Positions 57,427 to 64,000 of a stretch of DNA of 64,000 nucleotides are shown piece after piece. The notes under the pieces are model-generated. The model was given only the letters and a program-made list of their open reading frames with translations, did not search any database and had not been told where the DNA came from. Each line of letters begins with the position of its first letter. The stretch's first letter is position 1. Source of the DNA: Rickettsiella endosymbiont of Miltochrista miniata (GTDB taxonomy: Bacteria; Pseudomonadota; Gammaproteobacteria; Diplorickettsiales; Diplorickettsiaceae); contig NZ_OZ035017.1 of the NCBI RefSeq assembly GCF_964031245.1, forward strand, positions 1,333,402 to 1,397,401, in the 5' to 3' direction. The translations under genes were made by a program, and so were the position numbers.

Positions 57427-58572
57427 TTAATCTGCCATAAACATGGCAAGTAAATTATTATAAAAGCGTTTACCAAACTCTGTCGTTTCCATAGCAAAAT
57501 CATCATAGGTAACCAAACCTTGTTGCTGCGCTTTGTGTAATATAGGCTGAATACTTGAAAAAGATAATCCTGTTCGTTGCTGAAATAATTCCGCTGAGAT
57601 CTTTTGATAAAGTCTTAACGCATTTAACATAAATTCAAAAGGTAATTCTCCCACTGAAATAAATTTTTCTTCTGCTAAAAATTGATTCTTTTGTGTTAAA
57701 TAAGCTTTTGGATTTTTTTGCTTCCAAGCACGCCTAATAGTCCTTTTTTTGTTATCAGTTAGTTTACTATGCGCACCCGCACCGATGCCTATATAATCAC
57801 CGAACTGCCAATAATTACGATTGTGCATACAATTGTATCCGTCTTTACTGAAAGCAGAAATTTCATAGTGCTTATATGCTTTTTGTCTAAAAATTTCTTC
57901 ACCACGCTCTTGTAATTCACCCATAGTTTCTTCCATGGGTAATTGCGGAGGTCTTAGATAAAACTCAGTATTCGGTTCAATAGTGAGTTGATACCAAGAA
58001 ATATGTGTGGGTTCCAAAGAAAATGCAATCTGCAAATCTTGCAGACCTTCTATGCTACTCTGCTGTGGTAAACCATGCATGAGATCGAGATTAATATTAC
58101 TAAACCCCGCTTTTTTAGCGGCTGCTACGGCTTTAATCGCTTCATCTCCATTGTGGATGCGGCCAAGAATCTTTAATTTTTCATTAGAAAAACTTTGAAC
58201 GCCCAAGGAAAGTCGATTAATACCTGCTTCACGGTAACCATAAAAACGCTGATATTCCACCGTTCCTGGATTTGCTTCTAAGGTAATTTCAGTCGATTTA
58301 GAAAATTCTATACGCTTTGCTAGCTCAACTAACAAGTAGCTAAGCATATCGGGTGAAAATAAACTAGGAGTGCCTCCACCCATAAAAATACTGGTAATAG
58401 GACGAACGGGCAGTTTCTGAAGATCTTGCTCTAAATCTACAATCAATGCGTCGATATAATTTTTTTCTGGTAACTCTGTTAATAAAGTATGTGAGTTAAA
58501 ATCACAATAAGGACATTTTCGTATACACCAGGGAAAATGTATATAAAGTGACAAAGGCGGCAGCGTTAACAT
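57427..58572 (-). CDS. hemW: Radical SAM haem chaperone HemW
   Basis: A 381-residue radical SAM protein formerly annotated as oxygen-independent coproporphyrinogen oxidase. The iron-sulfur motif is FPWCIRKCPYCDFNSH (CxxxCxxC), and GGGTPSLF is the glycine-rich loop. The extra N-terminal Cys of true HemN is absent, and there is a C-terminal HemN-like cap domain. HemW inserts haem into respiratory enzymes. It precedes the methyltransferase on the same strand. Confidence 0.9.
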   Translation of the reverse strand: MLTLPPLSLYIHFPWCIRKCPYCDFNSHTLLTELPEKNYIDALIVDLEQDLQKLPVRPITSIFMGGGTPSLFSPDMLSYLLVELAKRIEFSKSTEITLEANPGTVEYQRFYGYREAGINRLSLGVQSFSNEKLKILGRIHNGDEAIKAVAAAKKAGFSNINLDLMHGLPQQSSIEGLQDLQIAFSLEPTHISWYQLTIEPNTEFYLRPPQLPMEETMGELQERGEEIFRQKAYKHYEISAFSKDGYNCMHNRNYWQFGDYIGIGAGAHSKLTDNKKRTIRRAWKQKNPKAYLTQKNQFLAEEKFISVGELPFEFMLNALRLYQKISAELFQQRTGLSFSSIQPILHKAQQQGLVTYDDFAMETTEFGKRFYNNLLAMFMAD

Positions 58573-58578
58573 GCAAGC

Positions 58579-59337
58579 TTAGATATGCGAATAATACAGA
58601 TTCGTTTTATATAAAAATTCGATGAATCCATTTTTTTCATAACGTAAAAAAATCTGATTTAATTCTTCAATCATAGTTTTATACCTTGCATCCTCAGATC
58701 CGGGGATAAATGACATCGATAGTAACCTGCCTTTAAATCCTTCCCAATCAAATTGCTGAACATTTCTAAGTGATGCTGTTTTTATAGTTTGATCACTAAA
58801 AAAAGTATCCATTGCAACTTTATCCAATTTTTTGGCATTCGAATCAGCATAATCTTTACCATACTCTAGTAATAAGCTTTCATAGGCACATATGAGAGGA
58901 GATTGGGTATCTCGAACATTCCAGACCAAAACAACCCAGGCTTTGGGCTTGGCAATCCGCTTAAATTCTCGCTTGGTTTTTTCCACATCAAACCAATGAA
59001 AAGCGGTGCCAGCCGTTATAAAATCCATACTAGCATTCTCTAGGTGAGTCGCTTCTGCTGTGCCGGAAATTGAATGAAACTGAGAATATTGTGCTAAATA
59101 AACCTCTCCAGCCTCTCTCATGGCTTGGTTAGGTTCAACACCATACACTGTATTCCCAACATCAAGAAATAATTTAGCAAGTAATCCTGTACCGGAACCT
59201 ATATCGGCAATCACACTATTCTTGTTTAAGCCACATTCGTTAACCAGCAAATCTAATACTTGTTTCGGATAGGAAGGTCGATATTTTAGATAATACTGTA
59301 CTGTTTTAGTAAAAGGTTCGATAAATTTGTCGGCCAT
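58579..59337 (-). CDS. SAM-dependent methyltransferase (Methyltransf_11 type)
   Basis: A 252-residue class I methyltransferase. I start at ATG 59337 because GGGGG lies six bases upstream; an earlier ATG would include that site in the coding sequence. SAM motif VIADIGSGTGLLAKLFLDVG, then DFITAGTAFHWFDVEKTKREF. Small-molecule or cofactor substrate unknown. It lies between the NHEJ operon and hemW on the same strand. Confidence 0.8.
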   Translation of the reverse strand: MADKFIEPFTKTVQYYLKYRPSYPKQVLDLLVNECGLNKNSVIADIGSGTGLLAKLFLDVGNTVYGVEPNQAMREAGEVYLAQYSQFHSISGTAEATHLENASMDFITAGTAFHWFDVEKTKREFKRIAKPKAWVVLVWNVRDTQSPLICAYESLLLEYGKDYADSNAKKLDKVAMDTFFSDQTIKTASLRNVQQFDWEGFKGRLLSMSFIPGSEDARYKTMIEELNQIFLRYEKNGFIEFLYKTNLYYSHI

Positions 59338-59369
59338 TAAAACCCCCAACATTGCTTTATTGGCCTAAA

Positions 59370-60284
59370 TTATACCACTGGTAAGCTTAATTTTTGCTTT
59401 AATTGATAAAAATCCGCCCAAGGGTCGTGTTTGAGTTTAGCTAATCGCTGAGGCAAATTTTTTACTGTGAAACTATCAGACTTAATTCGAACGTTTAATT
59501 CATTCCATGACAAGGGTGTTGCTACGGCAGCATTTTCCTTGATCCGTGTTGAATAAGGGGCAATACTGCTAGCACCGCGTTGATTTCGCAAATAATCCAC
59601 AAAAATTTTCCCTTTACGCTTCGTCTTATTCATATTAGCAACAATGAATTGTGGATGCTGTATAGATAAATACTTTACAAACGACTGCGTAAATACTTTT
59701 ACTTTATCCCAACTGTAAAGCCTTTGTATTGGCACTACGACATGCAGCCCTTTACTACCGGTTGTTTTAACAAAACTTTTCAGGTTAAGCTTCTGCAAAT
59801 GATCTTTGACGAAAAAAGCAGCTTCAATAACCCTTTTCCATTCGATTTGCAATCCTGGATCAAGATCGAATGTAATAAAATCTGGCTTCTCTATCTTATC
59901 AATTTTACTAGCCCAGGGATGAATTTCTAAAACGCCTAATTGTATAAGCGCCATTAAACCCTGCTCATCCTTAATATAAAGATACGGTTCCGGTTTATCG
60001 GTTTTATCCGGCAAAGTTATAGCATACAAATTTTCCGTTTCTGTCGTTAAATGTCTTTGATAAAAACATTTTTTGTTTTGACCGTTGGGACAACGTAGCA
60101 ACGTTAATGGGCGTTTTAAAATGTGAGGTAATATCCATTTTGCAACCCTATTATAGTAATTTGCCAAATCTAATTTAGTAATATTTACTTCGGGATATAA
60201 TAATTTACCGGGGTGAGATAAATGAAAACTTGCTAAATTCCTGCCATTTCTGCTAGATAATTTTTTCTCATTCGATTTACGCAT
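59370..60284 (-). CDS. NHEJ polymerase LigD-Pol (archaeo-eukaryotic primase type)
   Basis: A 304-residue stand-alone polymerase domain of bacterial LigD: catalytic acids in ITFDLDPG, KTTGSKGLHVVVP and FVDYLRNQRGASSIAPYS, with CFYQRH near the N-terminus. It fills gaps and adds bases at double-strand breaks. In Pseudomonas-type LigD this domain is fused after the ligase; here it is a separate gene eight bases downstream of the ligase gene. Confidence 0.92.
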   Translation of the reverse strand: MRKSNEKKLSSRNGRNLASFHLSHPGKLLYPEVNITKLDLANYYNRVAKWILPHILKRPLTLLRCPNGQNKKCFYQRHLTTETENLYAITLPDKTDKPEPYLYIKDEQGLMALIQLGVLEIHPWASKIDKIEKPDFITFDLDPGLQIEWKRVIEAAFFVKDHLQKLNLKSFVKTTGSKGLHVVVPIQRLYSWDKVKVFTQSFVKYLSIQHPQFIVANMNKTKRKGKIFVDYLRNQRGASSIAPYSTRIKENAAVATPLSWNELNVRIKSDSFTVKNLPQRLAKLKHDPWADFYQLKQKLSLPVV

Positions 60285-60292
60285 TTTTTAAA

Positions 60293-61855
60293 CTACTCCT
60301 TAGTAATTTCTTCAAGACGTTTATCGTTGCGTAGTCCTTTAAAACTAGGATGCCGTAGTACGCCTGCGCGTGTCCATTCGGTAAATTCCACTTCCACGAT
60401 AATTTTTGGTGTAATCCAGGACACTTCCCCTATTGCAGCAGGTATCTCCTTAAAAGGAGCTTTACTAGTTTTATATTTATTAAGAAGTTTGTTAATGTTT
60501 TTTAAAGAACTTTCATTAAATCCAGTTCCAACTTTGCCACAATAAAGCAATTGATGACTCTTGCCATGCACCGCTAATACTAAGGAAGCAAAATAATGTC
60601 GATTTCCCTTTCCTGGTGTAAATCCTACGACTAAAAACTCTTGCCGCTTGTTACATTTAATCTTGAGCCAATTTCGATTCCTTCCTGATACATACGGACT
60701 AAGCTTGTTTTTAGATACAATACCTTCCAAACCTTTTTTACATGCTTTTTTGAGGAAAATATTACCGTTATTTCCTTCGATATCACTACTAAATATCAGC
60801 TTATTATTATTTAAAGGAATTAGTTTTCTTAATAAATTTTTGCGATCTTGCAAAGCACAAAGCCGCAAATCCTTACCTTGATAATATATTAAATCAAAAA
60901 TAGCATAGAGTAATATTGACTTTTCTTTGGTGTTAATAGAATTGGATAATAATTGAAAATCTGACCTATGTTTTTTATCTACTGCTATGACTTCTCCATC
61001 TAAAATAGCCGATTTCAGATTTAACTTTTGAACTTCTAACTGTAATTCTTTAAATTTTTCTGTCCAGTCTTTTTGATTACGAGTCAAAAACTTTATTTTT
61101 TTATCTTTTATAAAACAAAATAGACGATAACCATCAAATTTTATTTCATGGAGCCATTCATCTCCAGTAGGTGGTTTTTCGACCAAAGTCGCTAATTCGG
61201 GTTGCATCGAATTAGGCATAGGTTTTTTTCTAGCTTTGCTTGGACTAGTATTTTTAGAAGTTTTAATAATTTTAGGTTTATCGGATATATCCGCTTGAAA
61301 TTTTTTTGCTATCCCTTGCAAGGAACATCTGCTAATCACACTATTAGGTTTGGCTTGCGTAACATCATACTGTTTTTCTGATCGCGCAAATTTATCTTTT
61401 ACCTTAATAAATAACCAATTTTTGGGGTTATTTTTAATTTGCACCAAGTTCCAAGCGCCTTTTAATTTTTTTCCTTTTAGAATAAAACTTAAATGTCCTT
61501 TTTTGTAAGCAGAATTAGCGTCCGCTGTTTCGCATACCCAAGTGCCGGTATCCCAAAGCATCACCGTGCCACCACCATATTCACCTTTTGGAATTATTCC
61601 TTCAAATTTCGCATATTCAAGGGGATGATCTTCTACATGTACTGCTAAGCGCTTAATAGAATTATCTAAACTAGGGCCTTTGGGTATAGCCCAGCTTTTT
61701 AAAACACCATTTAATTCCAAACGTAGATCATAATGCAAATGACTGGCCGCATGTTTTTGAATAATATAAATTAATTGTTTATTTTTTTTAATACTGCCAT
61801 AGGGTTCAGCACTACGCTTAAAATCCCTTTTTTTACGGTATTTTCGTAAAGACAT
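60293..61855 (-). CDS. ligD: NHEJ 3'-phosphoesterase-DNA ligase LigD (PE-Lig)
   Basis: A 520-residue protein with a phosphoesterase domain (about 1-160: QKHAASHLHYDLRLEL contains the metal-binding His and Asp residues; later HVEDHPLEY). A Ser/Lys linker follows, then an ATP-dependent ligase with motif I EIKFDGYRLF (active-site Lys), ILDGEVIAVD and an OB domain ending WTRAGVLRHPSFKGLR. It seals double-strand breaks with Ku and the polymerase protein encoded just downstream. Confidence 0.94.
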   Translation of the reverse strand: MSLRKYRKKRDFKRSAEPYGSIKKNKQLIYIIQKHAASHLHYDLRLELNGVLKSWAIPKGPSLDNSIKRLAVHVEDHPLEYAKFEGIIPKGEYGGGTVMLWDTGTWVCETADANSAYKKGHLSFILKGKKLKGAWNLVQIKNNPKNWLFIKVKDKFARSEKQYDVTQAKPNSVISRCSLQGIAKKFQADISDKPKIIKTSKNTSPSKARKKPMPNSMQPELATLVEKPPTGDEWLHEIKFDGYRLFCFIKDKKIKFLTRNQKDWTEKFKELQLEVQKLNLKSAILDGEVIAVDKKHRSDFQLLSNSINTKEKSILLYAIFDLIYYQGKDLRLCALQDRKNLLRKLIPLNNNKLIFSSDIEGNNGNIFLKKACKKGLEGIVSKNKLSPYVSGRNRNWLKIKCNKRQEFLVVGFTPGKGNRHYFASLVLAVHGKSHQLLYCGKVGTGFNESSLKNINKLLNKYKTSKAPFKEIPAAIGEVSWITPKIIVEVEFTEWTRAGVLRHPSFKGLRNDKRLEEITKE

Positions 61856-61860
61856 AGCAA

Positions 61861-62673
61861 CTACCCACGTTTTTTTGATGCTTTCTGCTTATTTTTCTCT
61901 AAACTTTTTTTCAATAAATCCACAAAATCAATGACATTACTTTTTTTAAGATTAGTTTTAATTTTCTTGGCAGAAACTTTTTTATGGTGAATCTTAGCTT
62001 CTACCCATTTGGCTAAGGTTTCTCTAAATACATCATGGTAGTCCTTAGGGTCCCATTTGGTAGTCATACCATTTACCAGCTGTTTGGCAATCTCTATTTC
62101 TTTGGCCGAAATTTTATGGGCTTTTACATTGGTCGAAGGAAATTCGAAATCCGATATTTTTCGAAGTTCTTGGTGGTATCTAAGTAGGTTTAGCACAAGC
62201 GCACTTTCATAGGGCATAAGTGCTGCTAAATATTCACGGGTATGAATGATAACTTTAGAAATGCCGACTTTTTTAGTATCCTTTAAAATTTCACGCAACA
62301 AAACATAAGCTTTTTCACCTTTCTTGTCCGGAACTAAATAATAAGGTTTTTCGAAATCCATGGTATTAATACTATTTTTATTAACAAAAGTAACAATATC
62401 AATGGTCTTGGAATGTTCGCCTGAAATAGCTTTAATATCAGACTGTTTTAACACCAAGTAATTGTTATCATCATATTCGTAGCCTTTCGCAATATCCGTC
62501 CAAGGCACTTCTTCGCCAGTATGTTCATTGATACGCATATAACGAATTCTAGCTTTATCACGACTATCAATTAACTTAAATTGTATATCAAATTTTTTTT
62601 CGGCTGGGTATAAAATAACGGGTATATTGACTAAACCAAATGTGATATATCCTTTCCAAATAGGCCTTGCCAT
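61861..62673 (-). CDS. ku: Ku protein, DNA-end binding for NHEJ
   Basis: A 270-residue bacterial Ku homodimer subunit. N-terminus ARPIWKGYITFGLVNIPV and the central YYLVPDKKGEKAYVLLRE are family signatures; the Lys-rich C-tail (KKSLEKNKQKASKKRG) is expected to bind DNA. Strong AAGGAAGG site before the ATG at 62673. First gene of the ku-ligD-pol operon, with five- and eight-base gaps. Confidence 0.95.
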   Translation of the reverse strand: MARPIWKGYITFGLVNIPVILYPAEKKFDIQFKLIDSRDKARIRYMRINEHTGEEVPWTDIAKGYEYDDNNYLVLKQSDIKAISGEHSKTIDIVTFVNKNSINTMDFEKPYYLVPDKKGEKAYVLLREILKDTKKVGISKVIIHTREYLAALMPYESALVLNLLRYHQELRKISDFEFPSTNVKAHKISAKEIEIAKQLVNGMTTKWDPKDYHDVFRETLAKWVEAKIHHKKVSAKKIKTNLKKSNVIDFVDLLKKSLEKNKQKASKKRG

Positions 62674-62867
62674 TTAAGCCTTCCTTTATTTAAAGTTAAA
62701 AATCCTTTCATTATATATCTAGCACATATTTATTGATCTGAAACTTTAAACTGAATATTTTTTGACCGTTATCTTTAAAAAAGATTTTATAACCGGTAAA
62801 AGTTCTTTAGCGGTAGGAAGGTCAATTTATTTGGGGAAATTATAAGAATTGATTGATAAGATTTTAC

Positions 62868-62944
62868 TGGTGCGCCCGGAGAGATTCGAACTCCCGACCA
62901 CCAAGTTCGTAGCCTGGTACTCTATCCAGCTGAGCTACGGGCGC
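62868..62944 (-). tRNA. tRNA-Arg (anticodon ACG)
   Basis: A 77-nt cloverleaf on the minus strand including an encoded CCA (plus-strand TGG at 62868-62870). The 5' acceptor stem is GCGCCCG with matching 3' strand. The anticodon loop is CTACGAA between CCAGG and CTTGG, so the anticodon is ACG. The T-arm has GTTCGAAT. Confidence 0.96.
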
Positions 62945-63271
62945 AATTCCAAAGAGCTGAGCATTCTATCAGTTTATGCTTCATCCAGCTAGCCTTCACT
63001 TAAAAAGCTTAGTGTTATTAGCGTTTATTTATGATGTGTGTTATCGCGATCATTTCTATAATTTGTTTACAAAGTTTAAAGTTTATATATTCATGAGAAC
63101 GAAGAATATGCGGTTGACTCAATCGGTGCTAAAAAGCAATGGGATATCTGGAACGTGGTTGCAGTGAAAAAACCTAAACCGAATTAAATGACTAGATTTA
63201 CTAAGAACAAGCAACAAAATAAACAAATCAGCTTTTTAACTAAGCCAATTCAATCCTAAATAAAAAGGACA
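62945..63271. other. 327-base gap with possible decayed gene remnant
   Basis: No intact gene. On the plus strand a 63-residue frame (62976-63167) contains FIYDVCYRDHFYNLFTKF, and a shifted frame (63080-63187) ends EYAVDSIGAKKQWDIWNVVAV. Together they look like the frameshifted end of a former protein gene, not recognised. The tRNA promoter for tRNA-Arg(ACG) must also lie here, with a possible TAGAAT -10 on the minus strand. Confidence 0.35.
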
Positions 63272-63361
63272 TGGCGGAGAGAGAGGGATTCGAACCCTCG
63301 ATGGTTTTTACGCCATACTCCCTTAGCAGGGGAGCGCCTTCAGCCTCTCGGCCACCTCTCC
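63272..63361 (-). tRNA. tRNA-Ser (anticodon GCT)
   Basis: A 90-nt tRNA on the minus strand with the long variable arm of serine tRNAs (around TATGGCGTAAAAACCAT) and an encoded CCA (TGG at 63272-63274). The anticodon loop is CTGCTAA between CTCCC and GGGAG, so the anticodon is GCT. The T-arm is GTTCGAAT. It follows csrA on the same strand. A TATACT -10 element lies at 63378-63383 on the minus strand. Confidence 0.96.
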
Positions 63362-63413
63362 GACGCTGAGGTTGGCGAGTATAGCACTACCTTAAGCTTT
63401 ATAAAATAGTTGC

Positions 63414-63632
63414 TTAAACTTCGTTGTCTTCCAAATCCTCTTCGTCAGAATGTCCTTCCTGTTTTTGTTTTTCTTGTTGAATTCGCTGATAAATTTCTTC
63501 TCGATGAACAGAAACTTCTTTAGGTGCGTTAATACCTAATCTTACTTGATGTCCTTTAATGCCCAGTACAGTCACTGTAACATCGTCACCAATAATAAGT
63601 GTTTCTGCAATACGCCGTGTCAAAATAAGCAT
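63414..63632 (-). CDS. csrA: Carbon storage regulator CsrA
   Basis: A 72-residue post-transcriptional regulator that binds GGA motifs in mRNA leaders. N-terminus [18 protein letters not shown] and [22 protein letters not shown] are invariant family stretches. The C-terminus has an acidic extension ([14 protein letters not shown]) beyond the usual ~61 residues. In the Legionellales CsrA controls the switch between replicative and transmissive phases; that role is inferred. A GGAGAA site precedes the ATG at 63632. Confidence 0.97.
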   Translation of the reverse strand: MLILTRRIAETLIIGDDVTVTVLGIKGHQVRLGINAPKEVSVHREEIYQRIQQEKQKQEGHSDEEDLEDNEV

Positions 63633-63828
63633 CTTTATGATTCTCCTTTAGTTGACTCATTAATCGACCATATGCAACACCTAATCAATTTCTATTTATT
63701 AACAAAAAAAGATATAAAAATTCACATACAGACATTTTGCGAAATTAGTCTACTAACAAAACCTTAAGGAAAACTTAATACTATTTAAAAGTACGTAAAG
63801 TTCCGCAAAAAAGAGCTAGCAAAGCTAA

Positions 63829-64000
63829 TTATTCTTCGCCTAAGCCAAAAACATGATGCAAAATCTGAACGCCTCGCACTATCTGAGCATCACTGACCAT
63901 CAGAGAGACCCTTAACGCCGAGGATAAAGTTAAAATAACATTGATGCCTGCGGATTCCATTGCTTGAAACAAGGTATGAATGATACCTGGGTGGGAATGC
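63829..64000 (-). CDS. lysC: Aspartate kinase, C-terminal part (cut by window edge)
   Basis: The visible 56 codons, read on the minus strand from the right edge, translate to a C-terminal ACT-domain end: SHPGIIHTLFQAMESAGINV and the final HHVFGLGEE, typical of LysC aspartate kinase regulatory domains. The order lysC-csrA-tRNA-Ser matches Legionella. Start not visible. Confidence 0.85.
   Translation of the reverse strand, partial: HSHPGIIHTLFQAMESAGINVILTLSSALRVSLMVSDAQIVRGVQILHHVFGLGEE

Noticed and set aside
57427-58572. HemN (oxygen-independent coproporphyrinogen oxidase)
   Set aside because: Shorter length (381 versus about 457 residues) and the lack of the HemN-specific N-terminal Cys pattern indicate HemW.
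59370-61855. Frameshift splitting a single LigD gene
   Set aside because: The polymerase gene has its own ATG and a start-proximal region, and the eight-base gap plus domain-boundary position fit a natural split.

Overview
The window is AT-rich chromosomal DNA of a gammaproteobacterium, most likely a host-associated member of the Legionellales (Rickettsiella, Diplorickettsia or Coxiella-like). This placement is an inference. It rests on the AT-rich coding style, the lysC-csrA-tRNA-Ser order at the right end, the pilMNOPQ cluster divergent from mrcA, the lpoA-yraN-diaA cluster, and several lineage-specific small or secreted hypothetical proteins. Most of the window is single-copy housekeeping genes; no phage, insertion-sequence transposase or CRISPR array was seen.

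Layout from left to right. Positions 1-8 kb: the end of rluC, adk, a PolB-like exonuclease, rlmD, dacB and relA. 8-19 kb: xseA, a possible papain-like effector, topA-dprA, ppa, hinT, a degenerate VirB1-like transglycosylase, holC-valS and a secreted cysteine-containing protein. 19-24 kb: dnaQ, nhaA, a two-TM candidate effector and hemE. 24-29 kb: a FUSC protein and a compact type IV pilus/DNA-uptake operon (pilM, pilN, a pilO-pilP fusion and a short pilQ secretin). 29-37 kb: mrcA, a thioredoxin-like protein, a TPP riboswitch controlling a thiZXY pyrimidine ABC importer, and uvrD. 37-41 kb: a palindromic repeat, an Smr protein, lpoA-yraN-diaA and a Bcr-type exporter. 41-47 kb: an archaic chaperone-usher (Csu-type) pilus locus whose usher gene is frameshifted. 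47-50 kb: ygfZ broken at an A7 tract, a periplasmic protein and an MFS transporter. 50-56 kb: tRNA-Arg(CCT), pdxY, an orphan CcmD-like microprotein, lpxK and an arnT/arnC/arnA-dehydrogenase lipid A modification group. 56-62.7 kb: elbB, trmB, hemW, a methyltransferase and a three-gene NHEJ operon (ku, ligD phosphoesterase-ligase, ligD polymerase). 62.8-64 kb: tRNA-Arg(ACG), tRNA-Ser(GCT), csrA and the end of lysC.

How the genes work together. DprA with the PilMNOPQ machinery suggests DNA uptake, and Ku/LigD suggests template-independent break repair. MrcA with a short LpoA, DacB, LpxK and the Arn proteins form a cell-envelope theme. The riboswitch-controlled ThiXYZ importer and PdxY point to vitamin salvage. 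Two genes (the csuD-like usher and ygfZ) carry single-base frameshifts, which may be early decay, slippage-corrected expression or sequencing error. The most unusual elements are the 123-nt symmetrical hairpin inside the TPP riboswitch, the PilO-PilP fusion and the Cys-His-Asp candidate effector at 9.2-9.9 kb.
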